This document shows positions 16,423 to 27,570 of a DNA stretch of 64,000 nt, piece after piece. This DNA is from Eubacteriales bacterium. Lineage in GTDB: Bacteria > Bacillota > Clostridia > Lachnospirales > Lachnospiraceae. The DNA is taken from the NCBI GenBank assembly GCA_030533235.1, contig JAUNJN010000005.1, positions 16,849 to 80,848 of the forward strand, read 5' to 3'. The notes below the pieces were generated by a model. It did not search any database, had not been told where the DNA came from, and saw only the letters and a program-made list of their open reading frames with translations. Numbering within the stretch: position 1 is the stretch's first letter; every line of letters begins with the position of its first letter. Made by a program: the position numbers and the translations under genes.

Positions 16423-17493
16423 TTACTCGTCTCTGATTACACGCTGACCCGCGGCTTTTAGTAAGCGATTCATAATTGCCCCGCCAAGGTCTGTCTGATA
16501 AAATGACTCACTAAAAATGTAGTCAATGCTTCGTGCGTCACATTCGCGAAGTGCACCGTATAAGTGGGCTGCAATTGTTTCACCCTTGTTTGCCTGACCG
16601 AGTGTTAAAATATTGTCACACTGATATTCGTCTGCGTGTTCCGCACTCGCAAGGACTGCTACACGATAACCTTTGCCGGTATAATCTGAAATAAGTGAAT
16701 TGATTGACGCAACGACATCCGATGTTTCAACAATCGAAAGCTTGCCCTTTGGGGCATAATGTGTATACTTCATGCCGGGAGCTTTGGGCCTTAAGTTTGG
16801 ATCCGGCTCAATCAATGCTTTGTCGATGGCTACTTCACCTACAATATTCTCAAGCATTGCTTTTGTGATAAAGCCCGGACGAAGAATCGTCGGTATGCTG
16901 CCTGTCAGATCAACAATGGTTGATTCGATACCGATACCAACAGCCCCGCCGTCCAAAATCATCTCAATGCGTCCTTGCATATCTTCGTAGACATGTTCTG
17001 CAGTTGTAGGAGATGGTCTGCCTGAGGTATTTGCGCTTGGCGCGGCAATGAAAACGCCGCTTTCTCTTATCAAAGAGAGTGCAATCGGGTGCGATGGCAT
17101 GCGAATTGCAACCGTTTTCAGTCCTCCGGTTGTTCCGTCCGGAACGAGCTCTCTTTTTGGCAGAATCATTGTAAGTGGTCCCGGCCAGAATGCTTCCATA
17201 AGAAGCGTTGCCTGCTCCGGAACATTTGTTGCAAGTTTGTAAACATCTTCAACATCTGCGATATGAACGATAAGCGGGTTGTCGCTCGGACGTCCCTTTG
17301 CGGCATAAATTTTGGCAGCAGCATCCGCATTTAATGCATCCGCACCGAGTCCGTATACGGTTTCGGTTGGGAATGCCACAAGTCCGCCTTGCTTTAATAT
17401 ATGTGCCGCCGCCGAGATGTTTGCAGGAGTCTCTCCGTCGCATAACACAGTATCTATGTATGAAATTGATGAACTAAAAATATCGTCTATCAT
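16423..17493 (-). CDS. sua5: Threonylcarbamoyl-AMP synthase (Sua5 type)
   Basis: 356 residues from the ATG at 17493. It has the YrdC core (FPTETVYGLGADA near the N-terminus; K-G-R-P-S-D-N-P; SANTSGRPSPT) and the extra C-terminal Sua5 domain, so it is Sua5 rather than short TsaC. It makes L-threonylcarbamoyl-AMP from threonine, bicarbonate and ATP for the t6A37 modification of ANN-decoding tRNAs. An in-frame TTG at 17553 would add 20 residues, but it lies upstream of a well-formed promoter whose predicted start coincides with the ATG at 17493. No Shine-Dalgarno precedes either codon, so a leaderless mRNA is likely. Confidence 0.93.
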   Translation of the reverse strand: MIDDIFSSSISYIDTVLCDGETPANISAAAHILKQGGLVAFPTETVYGLGADALNADAAAKIYAAKGRPSDNPLIVHIADVEDVYKLATNVPEQATLLMEAFWPGPLTMILPKRELVPDGTTGGLKTVAIRMPSHPIALSLIRESGVFIAAPSANTSGRPSPTTAEHVYEDMQGRIEMILDGGAVGIGIESTIVDLTGSIPTILRPGFITKAMLENIVGEVAIDKALIEPDPNLRPKAPGMKYTHYAPKGKLSIVETSDVVASINSLISDYTGKGYRVAVLASAEHADEYQCDNILTLGQANKGETIAAHLYGALRECDARSIDYIFSESFYQTDLGGAIMNRLLKAAGQRVIRDE

Positions 17494-17499
17494 AATTGT

Positions 17500-17528
17500 A
17501 TGATAGCACAAAGCGCAGAAATTCACAA
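17500..17528 (-). promoter_or_regulatory. Sigma-A promoter giving a leaderless sua5 mRNA
   Basis: On the minus strand, TTGTGA (17528-17523), a 17-base spacer and TATCAT (17505-17500) are followed after only 6 bases by the sua5 ATG (17493). The expected transcription start, 7 bases past the -10, falls on that ATG. The absence of a ribosome site agrees. Confidence 0.6.
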
Positions 17529-17551
17529 CCCGTGTCAGGACGCACACTCGC

Positions 17552-17589
17552 AAAACTGGTCGTCTATCCTATAAAACTGGTTGTTCGTC
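17552..17589. repeat. Direct repeats spaced two helical turns between divergent genes
   Basis: AAAACTGGTCGTC (17552-17564) recurs as AAAACTGGTTGTTCGTC (from 17573). The two begin 21 bp apart, on the same face of the helix, between the divergent sua5 and effector-like genes. Such spacing is typical of an operator for a dimeric or response-regulator type protein. No binding protein can be named. Confidence 0.4.
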
Positions 17590-17660
17590 AACAATTTAAC
17601 AGATATTAAGGGAATTGTAGTATCATTAGTATGTAATATTTGTGCCGAAGGAGGATTAAT

Positions 17661-18740
17661 ATGGCGGAATTTTGTATTAGGACCGAGGAACTTAAAACAG
17701 TACATAACAGGTTTTTGACCGTTCAGACATCTATCAATACGACAAAAGCGAAACTGCAGTCCGTTCAAGGGGGATTAGGAAGCATTGGTTTAGGGGAAGT
17801 CTCCGGTGTTATTGATGCATTGCAGACGAAGATGCAAAAGGCAGGTTTAAGCTGTGAAAGTATATCAGCTGCGTTGTCAGATATAATTTCCAGATTTCTT
17901 GCCGCAGAAGCAGAAATTGTTGCTGCCGGGGCTGCATTGGGCGATGAGACCGGAGGGCAACCAAGTCCTTCTGAAAATGTATTCAATGATGATGGAACAG
18001 GATATTACGGAGGAGACCAGGGTGCGCCATATAAGTTGAGAGATACAGATCCGGATGCATATAATGAATTGGCGAATATCGTTAAATCATATTTTCCGGA
18101 TATGACCGATGATGAAATTTATCAATATTTGAGAAAATTAAATAGTGAGGGCTGTGGATATGTTGCAATGATTAATTCTGTATTTAATTATTACGATGGA
18201 AAGCCGGAGGAATTTGAGGAGATCTTTGGATATAGCATGTATGACGAGAATGGGAATCCAAACTATAATCGCATGCTTGTTGATGTATACTGTATGGAAG
18301 ATAATCATAATAAACGCTCGTTTTTGTGGTGGTCCTGGGATAAATATGATCCGACGGAGGATTGTAATTGGACTGATGCAGACGGAGATGGTTGGTTTGA
18401 AGGCGGTGGATACGGAAACACGCAGGGACAGATGGAATGGCGTTGGGAACAGTATTGTGAAGCTTATGGAGTAGATGCAAATGTCAGAACAGATGTAAAT
18501 GTAACACCAAGCAATTACGACTCTGTATCGCAAAATGGAATGGTGTCCGTTCTGTGCAGTGATTTTACGATGGTTGATACTAATGGAAATGATGTTCATG
18601 TTACAGGCGGTCATTTTATGACGATTACCGGTGTTAATGAGAATGGAGATTATATTGTATCATCTTGGGGAGATGAGTATACTTTGAGTCCTGATGCTAT
18701 TAATGGTTTTGAACATTATCAGGTTATTTCATACAAGTAA
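17661..18740 (+). CDS. WXG-like helical domain fused to a C39/papain-like cysteine protease domain (candidate secreted effector)
   Basis: 359 residues from the ATG at 17661 (AAGGAGG upstream). Residues 1-95 form an alpha-helical hairpin without a signal peptide, like the N-terminal targeting domain of type VII (ESX/WXG) substrates. A Gly/Pro-rich linker (about 97-125) leads to a domain with Cys165 in EGCGYVAM, His318 in GGHFMTITG and Asp338 in SSWGD, the order and spacing of a C39-like or papain-fold peptidase. An Asp-rich stretch with tryptophans (about 223-260) may bind Ca2+. Known: such fusions in Firmicutes are often secreted toxins or peptidases. Inferred: this is one. The next two genes are candidates for partner or immunity. 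No secretion ATPase is in the window. Confidence 0.6.
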   Translation: MAEFCIRTEELKTVHNRFLTVQTSINTTKAKLQSVQGGLGSIGLGEVSGVIDALQTKMQKAGLSCESISAALSDIISRFLAAEAEIVAAGAALGDETGGQPSPSENVFNDDGTGYYGGDQGAPYKLRDTDPDAYNELANIVKSYFPDMTDDEIYQYLRKLNSEGCGYVAMINSVFNYYDGKPEEFEEIFGYSMYDENGNPNYNRMLVDVYCMEDNHNKRSFLWWSWDKYDPTEDCNWTDADGDGWFEGGGYGNTQGQMEWRWEQYCEAYGVDANVRTDVNVTPSNYDSVSQNGMVSVLCSDFTMVDTNGNDVHVTGGHFMTITGVNENGDYIVSSWGDEYTLSPDAINGFEHYQVISYK

Positions 18741-18758
18741 AGTAATGGAGAATAAAAT

Positions 18759-19430
18759 ATGAAAATAATACAACCTAAAGCAGTGATGATGTACAGCTTT
18801 CCACGGAATTATCATCGAGACATGATGGATCGGGCGGATATGTTAGATGAGAAAGGCCGATTGTCTGAGCGTTATTGTGAGTTGCAGGCCAAATACAAAA
18901 AATTAGTGTGTGATTGGTTGATGTCTAAGGTTGATTTTGTGGCAATTGAAAACTCTTATTTTGACAATGGATGGCTTGGAATGCCTGTTGATGATGAGAA
19001 GAAGACAATTTATCAGTATTTCTGTGATTTAAACACAAACTATTTATATCTTCGTAATAATTATTATATTGAAAAACTGTCGGATGATGAATTGACAGTA
19101 TTATGCGACTATGTCAATGCTCCTGATAATAGGATGTGCTATACGCAGGCTTTGCAAATGGTTCAAGAAACATTTGCAAGAGTTATTGCAGAAAACGATA
19201 ATTCCAATACGAAAGAATTGTTTAAGGAAACATTAGACGAAGTGATTTTTTGTCCGTCCAATGCGTTGGTGTTTGCTGCCAGAGCTACAATCAAAACCGG
19301 ATTAACAGACGCAGATTCAATGGCAGCTTTGGATAAGCAAATGGCAGCTATTCGAGTAGAGCTGCAAGAGGAATTAAGAAGTAAGATAGGAACATTCATT
19401 AACTTGCCGGTAATGATGTTTTTTGAGTAA
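18759..19430 (+). CDS. Unknown cytoplasmic protein downstream of the candidate effector
   Basis: 223 residues, mostly alpha-helical and acidic, without signal peptide or membrane segment. I do not recognise a family. It begins 18 bp after the effector-like gene with a TGGAG ribosome site, so the two are almost certainly co-transcribed. Two tyrosine/asparagine-rich parts (CDLNTNYLYLRNNYYIEKL around residue 88) and a C-terminal helix pair (LDKQMAAIRVELQEELRSK) are its most distinctive parts. A cognate immunity protein, an adaptor for export, or an unrelated passenger all fit. The position favours one of the first two. Confidence 0.6.
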   Translation: MKIIQPKAVMMYSFPRNYHRDMMDRADMLDEKGRLSERYCELQAKYKKLVCDWLMSKVDFVAIENSYFDNGWLGMPVDDEKKTIYQYFCDLNTNYLYLRNNYYIEKLSDDELTVLCDYVNAPDNRMCYTQALQMVQETFARVIAENDNSNTKELFKETLDEVIFCPSNALVFAARATIKTGLTDADSMAALDKQMAAIRVELQEELRSKIGTFINLPVMMFFE

Positions 19431-19471
19431 TGACAGATAATAGGGAATTCATAGATGGGGGCTGATGATTT

Positions 19472-20032
19472 TTGAGTAAAAAAATATGTATGGGGATTAT
19501 GGCTGTTTCTCTTTGTTTAGCCGGATGCGGAGCTAAAGCAAAAAAAGAGATAACAGGTGATGCTACGGAGGTGTCAGAGATGACAAGTGAGATTTCAGGA
19601 ACGGGAAGCTATGAGAGTATAGAAGTTGTATATCAAAATAAATACAAGATATGTTATAAGTCGAAAAATATGGGACATCCATCCGGTGGAAGTGAGTATT
19701 CTACGGATTGCGGATGGAATAACGATAAAGGCTCAGGCAGCTATATAATCGATTATTATGTTACAGAAAAAGGTATCGAGTCGGATTATCCAAATTATAG
19801 TAGTATGGAGGATGTAAAAATTGCAAACAATACATTCAAGATAGTACCGGATACCACAAATTTCACGTTGTTATACAAAATTGATGATGACTTGTATCTT
19901 CGTGTTGAAGTGCAAGGTTCCTGTCAATTAAAAGAGAACACGATTGAAGATAAAGAAGAAATTGTAAAGTATTATATTCAAAATGGCTATTTTGATCAAG
20001 CAATTAATTTTGATATTATTTGTCCGGAATAG
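19472..20032 (+). CDS. Small lipoprotein of unknown function
   Basis: 186 residues from a TTG at 19472 with GGGGGC upstream. A classical lipoprotein signal (MSKKICMGIMAVSLCLAGCG) has the lipobox L-A-G-C with lipidated Cys19, so the mature protein is anchored on the outer face of the membrane. The mature part is a Ser/Thr/Gly linker followed by a beta-rich domain with two cysteines (STDCGWNND and QGSCQL). No family was recognised. It follows the candidate effector and the unknown protein with only a 41-bp gap and ends before a long hairpin, so the three genes form one transcription unit. A surface immunity factor is possible. Confidence 0.65.
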   Translation: MSKKICMGIMAVSLCLAGCGAKAKKEITGDATEVSEMTSEISGTGSYESIEVVYQNKYKICYKSKNMGHPSGGSEYSTDCGWNNDKGSGSYIIDYYVTEKGIESDYPNYSSMEDVKIANNTFKIVPDTTNFTLLYKIDDDLYLRVEVQGSCQLKENTIEDKEEIVKYYIQNGYFDQAINFDIICPE

Positions 20033-20052
20033 CTATATTCGTTTTACTTTTG

Positions 20053-20109
20053 ATATAGCCGTACGACTATATATACATTAACGTATATGATATGTTCGTA
20101 CGGCTATAT
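20053..20109 (+). terminator. Long hairpin behind the lipoprotein gene
   Basis: ATATAGCCGTACGA (20053-20066) pairs perfectly with TCGTACGGCTATAT (20096-20109). The 29-base interval can pair further (TATATAC with GTATATG), giving a nearly continuous palindrome. It is followed by TTTTCATATTT. It probably terminates the three-gene unit ahead of the ATP synthase promoter. Confidence 0.65.
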
Positions 20110-20201
20110 TTTCATATTTATACGATATGCTTGGTCTGATAGGAGTCGTCCCGGGGATGCTTTGATGGTAACGGAATTGGATATAATTGCGTATGATTTT
20201 G

Positions 20202-20230
20202 TTGAAAAAAAAACAATATTCATATATAAT
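20202..20230 (+). promoter_or_regulatory. Sigma-A promoter of the ATP synthase operon
   Basis: TTGAAA (20202-20207), a 17-base A-rich spacer and a perfect TATAAT (20225-20230). Transcription should start near 20237, about 30 bases before the first ATP synthase ATG at 20267. It is one of the best matches to consensus in the window, as fits a highly expressed operon. Confidence 0.8.
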
Positions 20231-20266
20231 AAGCATTGTATGTCAATAAGAATGGGAGAATGTTGC

Positions 20267-20488
20267 ATGAAAAAGGATAACCGGCAGGTTATGCGTATGA
20301 TTTTTCTGATTTCGCAAATTGGTATTACGATGTTAACAACGGTATTTCTTTGCATGGGAATCGGATATCTGATTGACAAATACTTCCATACAAATCTTAT
20401 GGTTTGGTTTATTGTACTCGGCGTATTGGCCGGCTTTAAATCGGTGTATACTATCATAAAAAGGTTTATAGGACATGGAGATGAATAG
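20267..20488 (+). CDS. AtpZ/AtpI-type small membrane protein
   Basis: 73 residues from the ATG at 20267 (GGGAGA upstream); an upstream ATG at 20087 in the same frame lies before the promoter and is rejected. Two hydrophobic helices (about residues 11-32 and 42-60) with G-Y-L-I-D-K between them follow the AtpZ/DUF-type pattern (F0F1-associated 'ATPase gene 1'). Proteins of this kind precede the ATP synthase genes in many bacteria and help c-ring assembly or Mg2+ supply. The stop overlaps the next gene by 14 bp. Confidence 0.75.
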   Translation: MKKDNRQVMRMIFLISQIGITMLTTVFLCMGIGYLIDKYFHTNLMVWFIVLGVLAGFKSVYTIIKRFIGHGDE

Positions 20489-21005
20489 CCGTGAATTGCT
20501 TAGGCAATTATATATTGGGATTGGTATTACCGTTTTGTTGTTTGCACTTGTAGGTGCGATTTTTATGCGACCGATTTGGTTGTACGAGGCAGCGCTTTTT
20601 GTGGGAGGTGTCTGCTCCTGCTTTTTACTGTACCACACATATGATTGTCTGGACCGGGCGCTTGATATGCAGGCAAAGAGCGCAAGGGCGTTTATTACGT
20701 TGCGCGTACTGTTTCGTCTTGTGCTCCGTGCAGGACTTTTGATTTTGGGTATATTGATTGATTGGAGTGCATTTGTCGGGGTTGCAATCGGTTTGATGTC
20801 GATGAAGATATCCGCGTTTATCAATCCGATCATAAAAAAATATCGAATCGCCAAGGGGATTATATCGGACGATTCGACAAACCGGGAACGGTCAAATCCA
20901 GATTTTGAGGATTCCGACGAGTCGGATGAATTCGAGGAAGATGGAGATGACATGGATGAGATTGACAGAGTGGTTGACACTCTTGATATAGAAAATAACA
21001 AGTAA
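20475..21005 (+). CDS. atpI: ATP synthase subunit I-like protein with an acidic tail
   Basis: 176 residues. Four hydrophobic helices in the first 125 residues, with little outside the membrane, match subunit I, the chaperone for c-ring assembly. The last 45 residues are an unusual, strongly acidic tail rich in Asp, Glu and Ser, for example DESDEFEEDGDDMDEIDR, that ordinary AtpI lacks. It overlaps the preceding AtpZ-like gene and stands 14 bp before atpB. A start at the second Met (20481) is also possible. Confidence 0.7.
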   Translation: MEMNSRELLRQLYIGIGITVLLFALVGAIFMRPIWLYEAALFVGGVCSCFLLYHTYDCLDRALDMQAKSARAFITLRVLFRLVLRAGLLILGILIDWSAFVGVAIGLMSMKISAFINPIIKKYRIAKGIISDDSTNRERSNPDFEDSDESDEFEEDGDDMDEIDRVVDTLDIENNK

Positions 21006-21019
21006 AGGAGGGTGAGCAT

Positions 21020-21751
21020 ATGGCAGGTAGTGTTGCCATCGGGGTTAATTTGGCACAACAGGAAGCGGATTTCTATATCCACGAACTGTATCAACTTAAT
21101 TTCTTTGGCGCAACGGTATATATCACTACAACGCATGTCTGCACGCTCATTATCTTTGTCACGATTATTGCGCTTGCGATAGCAGCAAGAAGAAGTGTGT
21201 TAAAGACGAGAGACGTGCCGAGCAAATTTGCTACGGGTGTGGAGCTTGCAATCAGCACATTGGAAAGCTTCGTACATGGTGCAATGGGCAAAGCCGGAAA
21301 GAAATATATCAATTACATTGGCACTTTGTTCTTGTTTGTAATCTTTTCGAATATATCAGGTCTGTTTGGTCTTAGACCGCCGACCGCTGATTATGGTACA
21401 ACCCTTTGTATTGCACTCGTATCATTTATCATGATACAGTATGCGGCAATTCGCTACCAGAAATGGGGAGCATTTAAATCGCTGTTTGAACCGATTTTCC
21501 TCTTCTTCCCGATTAATGTTATCAGCGAATTTGCCACACCAATCTCATTGTCTTTGCGTTTGTTCGGTAACGTAATGGCAGGTACGGTCATGATGGCTTT
21601 GTATTATGGCATGCTTCCGATCTTTTTCAAGTTCGGTATACCGTCAGCACTTCATGTGTATTTTGATTTGTTCTCCGGAGCAATTCAGGCATACGTATTC
21701 TGTATGCTGACGATGACGTTTGTAGCTGATAAGAGAAACGTCGAAGGTTAA
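21020..21751 (+). CDS. atpB: F0F1 ATP synthase subunit a
   Basis: 243 residues, AAAGGAGGGTG ribosome site. Five to six membrane helices. The essential arginine lies in SLSLRLFGNVMAG (around residue 180), and the final helices contain the family's polar pattern (GAIQAYVFCMLTM). This subunit forms the ion half-channels against the c ring. It is at the normal place before atpE. Its ion choice follows the c subunit, which has the Na+ ligand set. Confidence 0.97.
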   Translation: MAGSVAIGVNLAQQEADFYIHELYQLNFFGATVYITTTHVCTLIIFVTIIALAIAARRSVLKTRDVPSKFATGVELAISTLESFVHGAMGKAGKKYINYIGTLFLFVIFSNISGLFGLRPPTADYGTTLCIALVSFIMIQYAAIRYQKWGAFKSLFEPIFLFFPINVISEFATPISLSLRLFGNVMAGTVMMALYYGMLPIFFKFGIPSALHVYFDLFSGAIQAYVFCMLTMTFVADKRNVEG

Positions 21752-21759
21752 AGCTGTAA

Positions 21760-22050
<291 letters not shown>

Positions 22051-22065
22051 AAAGGAGGACGTACG

Positions 22066-22653
22066 GTGATAGGTACCGGATTTAGTACATTGATCAGATT
22101 CGCTGCGGATACAGCGACTGTCGAGAGTGAGGCTACAGGCAGAATTTTCGGTCTGGATGCACAGCTTCTTTTCGATATTCTGATTCAGGGCACAGCGGTA
22201 TTTTTATTATTTGTATTTTTGTCTTACATTTTGATTAAGCCTGTTCGAAAGGTTTTGGAGGATCGTCAGACAAAAATCGCGAATGACATCGCAAGTGCTG
22301 CCAAGGATCGGGAAGATGCATCAAAGCTCAAGGCAGAATATGACGAGAAAATCAAAAATGCTGATACAGAGGCGGGTGAGATTCTCGCAGCTGCAAGAAA
22401 GAAAGCAGTTAAAAATGAAGAAGCGATTATCGCGGATGCAAAGGAAGAGGCTTCACGTATTATCTCCAGAGCAAATACAGAGGCGGATCTCGAGAAGAAC
22501 CGTGTAAAGGATGAAGTAAAGCAGGAGATTATCGGAGTTGCCACAGCTATGGCGGGCAAGTTTGTTTCCACATCGTTAGATGAGGAAAAGCAGGCACAGC
22601 TCATTGATGAGACCTTAAAGGAAATGGGTGACGATACATGGCTAAACAAGTAG
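22066..22653 (+). CDS. atpF: F0F1 ATP synthase subunit b
   Basis: 195 residues, GTG start with AAAGGAGG upstream. One membrane helix (about residues 35-57, ILIQGTAVFLLFVFLSYILI) is followed by I-K-P-V-R-K-V-L-E-D-R and a long charged right-handed coiled coil (60-165), the peripheral stalk. About 30 residues precede the membrane helix, somewhat longer than in E. coli. The 3' end overlaps atpH by 16 bp, suggesting coupled translation. Confidence 0.96.
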   Translation: MIGTGFSTLIRFAADTATVESEATGRIFGLDAQLLFDILIQGTAVFLLFVFLSYILIKPVRKVLEDRQTKIANDIASAAKDREDASKLKAEYDEKIKNADTEAGEILAAARKKAVKNEEAIIADAKEEASRIISRANTEADLEKNRVKDEVKQEIIGVATAMAGKFVSTSLDEEKQAQLIDETLKEMGDDTWLNK

Positions 22654-23177
22654 ATATTACTTACGGAAATGCGCTCTTTGAGCTTGCAGTAGAGGAAAAC
22701 AAAATCGACACATTGTATGAAGAGGCTGTTGCTCTGCTTGACATCTTAAAGGAGCTCCCGGAATTCGTGAAATTACTCAATCATCCACAGATGAGTAAGG
22801 AAGAAAAAGTAGCAATCGTTGAGAAAACACTTGGCGGACGGATGTCCAAGGATATGACCGGTCTTGTTGTGATGGTTGTTGAAAAGGGACACAGCGTTAT
22901 GTTGGATCGCATTTTGGTGTATTTCATCAAGTGTGTAAAGAAGCATAAGAATATCGGTGTTGCAAGTGTAACAAGTGCGGTTGCATTGTCAGACAGCCAG
23001 AAGGCTGCAATTTACAAACGATTGATTGAGACAACCGATTACACGACGATGGAAATTGCTTACGAGCAGGATGCATCTATAATCGGCGGATTGATAATCA
23101 GGATAGAAGACAGAGTGGTTGACAGCAGTATCAAGACAAAGCTTGAGAAGCTTTCCAAGACTCTGGCTAATGCTTAA
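22638..23177 (+). CDS. atpH: F0F1 ATP synthase subunit delta
   Basis: 179 residues with the OSCP/delta pattern: helical N-terminal domain starting with Y-G-N-A-L-F-E-L-A, the block LLNHPQMSKEEKVAIVEK, and the C-terminal IIGGLIIRIEDRVVDSSI. It links the stalk to the top of the alpha3beta3 head. It starts inside the end of atpF. Confidence 0.96.
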   Translation: MAKQVDITYGNALFELAVEENKIDTLYEEAVALLDILKELPEFVKLLNHPQMSKEEKVAIVEKTLGGRMSKDMTGLVVMVVEKGHSVMLDRILVYFIKCVKKHKNIGVASVTSAVALSDSQKAAIYKRLIETTDYTTMEIAYEQDASIIGGLIIRIEDRVVDSSIKTKLEKLSKTLANA

Positions 23178-23180
23178 TAA

Positions 23181-24704
<1,524 letters not shown>

Positions 24705-24738
24705 TCATGGAAAATACTTTTCAGTGAGGTGATAAGAC

Positions 24739-25596
24739 TTGGCATCCATGAGAGACATAAAGAGACGTAAAGAAAGCGTCCAAAGCACTCAGCAGATTAC
24801 AAAAGCGATGAAGCTTGTTGCAACTGTAAAGCTGCAGAAGGCAAGAAGTAAGGCTGAGAGCAACAAACCATATTTTAATATGCTCTATGATACCATATGT
24901 TCGATCCTTGCGAAAACGAAAAATGTTGATCATCATTACCTGCGCGAAAATGACTGCAACAAAAAAGCGGTCATTGCAATTACCTCCAACAGAGGACTTG
25001 CAGGTGGTTATAACAACAACATCGTAAAGCTCATTACCGGTGGTGATTTCGTACCGGAGGATACCTATGTATATGCAGTCGGAAAGAAAGGTGTGGAGGG
25101 CCTTGTCCGCAAGGGCTATACCATCCACAAGGATAGCTCGGAGGTTATCAACGAGCCTTTATTTGCAGATGCAATGGAGCTTACAAAGGAGCTTTTGACA
25201 CAGTTTTCCAGAGGCGATATTGGAGAAATTTATATCGCATATACAAACTTCAAAAACACAGTGACACAAGAGCCAAAGCTCGTGAAGCTGCTTCCGATTC
25301 ATGCAGATGATTTTGATACATCTAATGTGGATGATAAGCTTCTTATGAACTTTGAGCCGTCTGCGGAAGAGGTTTTGGATCAGGTAATTCCAAAGTATAT
25401 GTCCAATATCATTTTTGGTGCTTTTTTAGAGTCGGTAGCCAGTGAGAACGGCGCGCGTATGCAGGCCATGGATTCCGCGACAAGCAATGCGGAGGATATG
25501 ATCAGCAGTCTGTCCTTAAAGTACAACCGTGCAAGACAGAGCGCAATCACACAGGAGCTGACCGAGATTATCGCAGGAGCAGATGCGATCAGCTAG
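24739..25596 (+). CDS. atpG: F0F1 ATP synthase subunit gamma
   Basis: 285 residues from a TTG (GAGGTG upstream), giving the standard N-terminus MASMRDIKRRKESVQSTQQI. The central-stalk coiled coil is formed by this end and the C-terminal helix (ENGARMQAMDSATSNAEDM, then RARQSAITQELTEI). The middle TSNRGLAGGYN is conserved. An ATG at 24748 would shorten it by three residues and break the usual start. Confidence 0.97.
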   Translation: MASMRDIKRRKESVQSTQQITKAMKLVATVKLQKARSKAESNKPYFNMLYDTICSILAKTKNVDHHYLRENDCNKKAVIAITSNRGLAGGYNNNIVKLITGGDFVPEDTYVYAVGKKGVEGLVRKGYTIHKDSSEVINEPLFADAMELTKELLTQFSRGDIGEIYIAYTNFKNTVTQEPKLVKLLPIHADDFDTSNVDDKLLMNFEPSAEEVLDQVIPKYMSNIIFGAFLESVASENGARMQAMDSATSNAEDMISSLSLKYNRARQSAITQELTEIIAGADAIS

Positions 25597-25608
25597 TCAT
25601 AGTAGTAA

Positions 25609-27036
<1,428 letters not shown>

Positions 27037-27050
27037 CAAGGAGGTTGCAC

Positions 27051-27452
27051 ATGGCAGATAACACGATGATGGTAAAGATAATTGCCCCTGATCGGACGTT
27101 TTTTGAGGGAGAGTTATCTTTTCTGGAATTCAATACGATTGAGGGTATTATCGGCGTCTATCCGAGACATATCCCAATGACGGTAGTGGTTGCGCCGGGA
27201 GTTCTCAAGCTGGTAGGTGCGGAAGGTGAAAAGCAGGCAGCGCTTCATTCCGGGTTTGCCGAAATTTTAGGTAACAGTGTTACAATTCTGGCAGAGAGTA
27301 TCGAGTGGCCGGAGGAAATCGATGCAAACCGTGCAAATGAGGCGAAGATTCGTGCGGAGCGCAGACTTAGTGATGACACGCAGGATGTAAATCGTGCAGA
27401 GCTTGCGTTGAAACGTGCAATGCTTCGATTGCAGATGACAAAAAAAATATAA
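27051..27452 (+). CDS. atpC: F0F1 ATP synthase subunit epsilon
   Basis: 133 residues from the ATG at 27051; the TTG at 27045 touches the AAGGAGG site and cannot be the start. The N-terminal beta sandwich (MVKIIAPDRTFFEGE, GVYPRHIPMTVVVAPG) and the C-terminal helical pair (ANEAKIRAERRLSDD, AELALKRAMLRLQ) are complete, so ATP inhibition by the helical domain is possible. It is the last gene of the operon, followed by a terminator. Confidence 0.96.
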   Translation: MADNTMMVKIIAPDRTFFEGELSFLEFNTIEGIIGVYPRHIPMTVVVAPGVLKLVGAEGEKQAALHSGFAEILGNSVTILAESIEWPEEIDANRANEAKIRAERRLSDDTQDVNRAELALKRAMLRLQMTKKI

Positions 27453-27469
27453 AATATTAATGAATTATC

Positions 27470-27505
27470 AAGATGGTTATGCCGAAAGGTGTAGCCATCT
27501 TTTTA
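27470..27505 (+). terminator. Rho-independent terminator of the ATP synthase operon
   Basis: AAGATGGTTATGCC (27470-27483) pairs with GGTGTAGCCATCTT (27488-27501) through a GAAA loop, with a few G-U pairs, and ends in TTTTTATTTT. It lies 17 bases after atpC. Confidence 0.85.
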
Positions 27506-27512
27506 TTTTCTA

Positions 27513-27521
27513 TGCTATAAT
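27513..27521 (+). promoter_or_regulatory. Extended -10 promoter for the tmk operon
   Basis: TGC-TATAAT (TGN at 27513-27515, perfect -10 at 27516-27521) directly follows the atp terminator, 50 bases before the tmk ATG. The -35 region is poor, as is common with an extended -10. The element is in the right place to begin the six-gene housekeeping operon. Confidence 0.6.
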
Positions 27522-27570
27522 AACATATGGTAAAAAATGTCGATATACATAACAGATAGAGGAGTAGGTT

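Noticed and set aside
20087-20266. Longer form of the first ATP synthase gene beginning at 20087
   Set aside because: It would start upstream of the TTGAAA-N17-TATAAT promoter and inside the hairpin of the preceding unit; the ATG at 20267 has a ribosome site.
20333-21136. 267-codon minus-strand frame opposite atpI
   Set aside because: Complement of the Asp/Glu-rich tail (reads as poly-Ser); overlaps three real genes.
22266-22649. 127-codon minus-strand frame inside atpF
   Set aside because: Mirror of the coiled-coil coding sequence, Ser/Ala-rich, without ribosome site.
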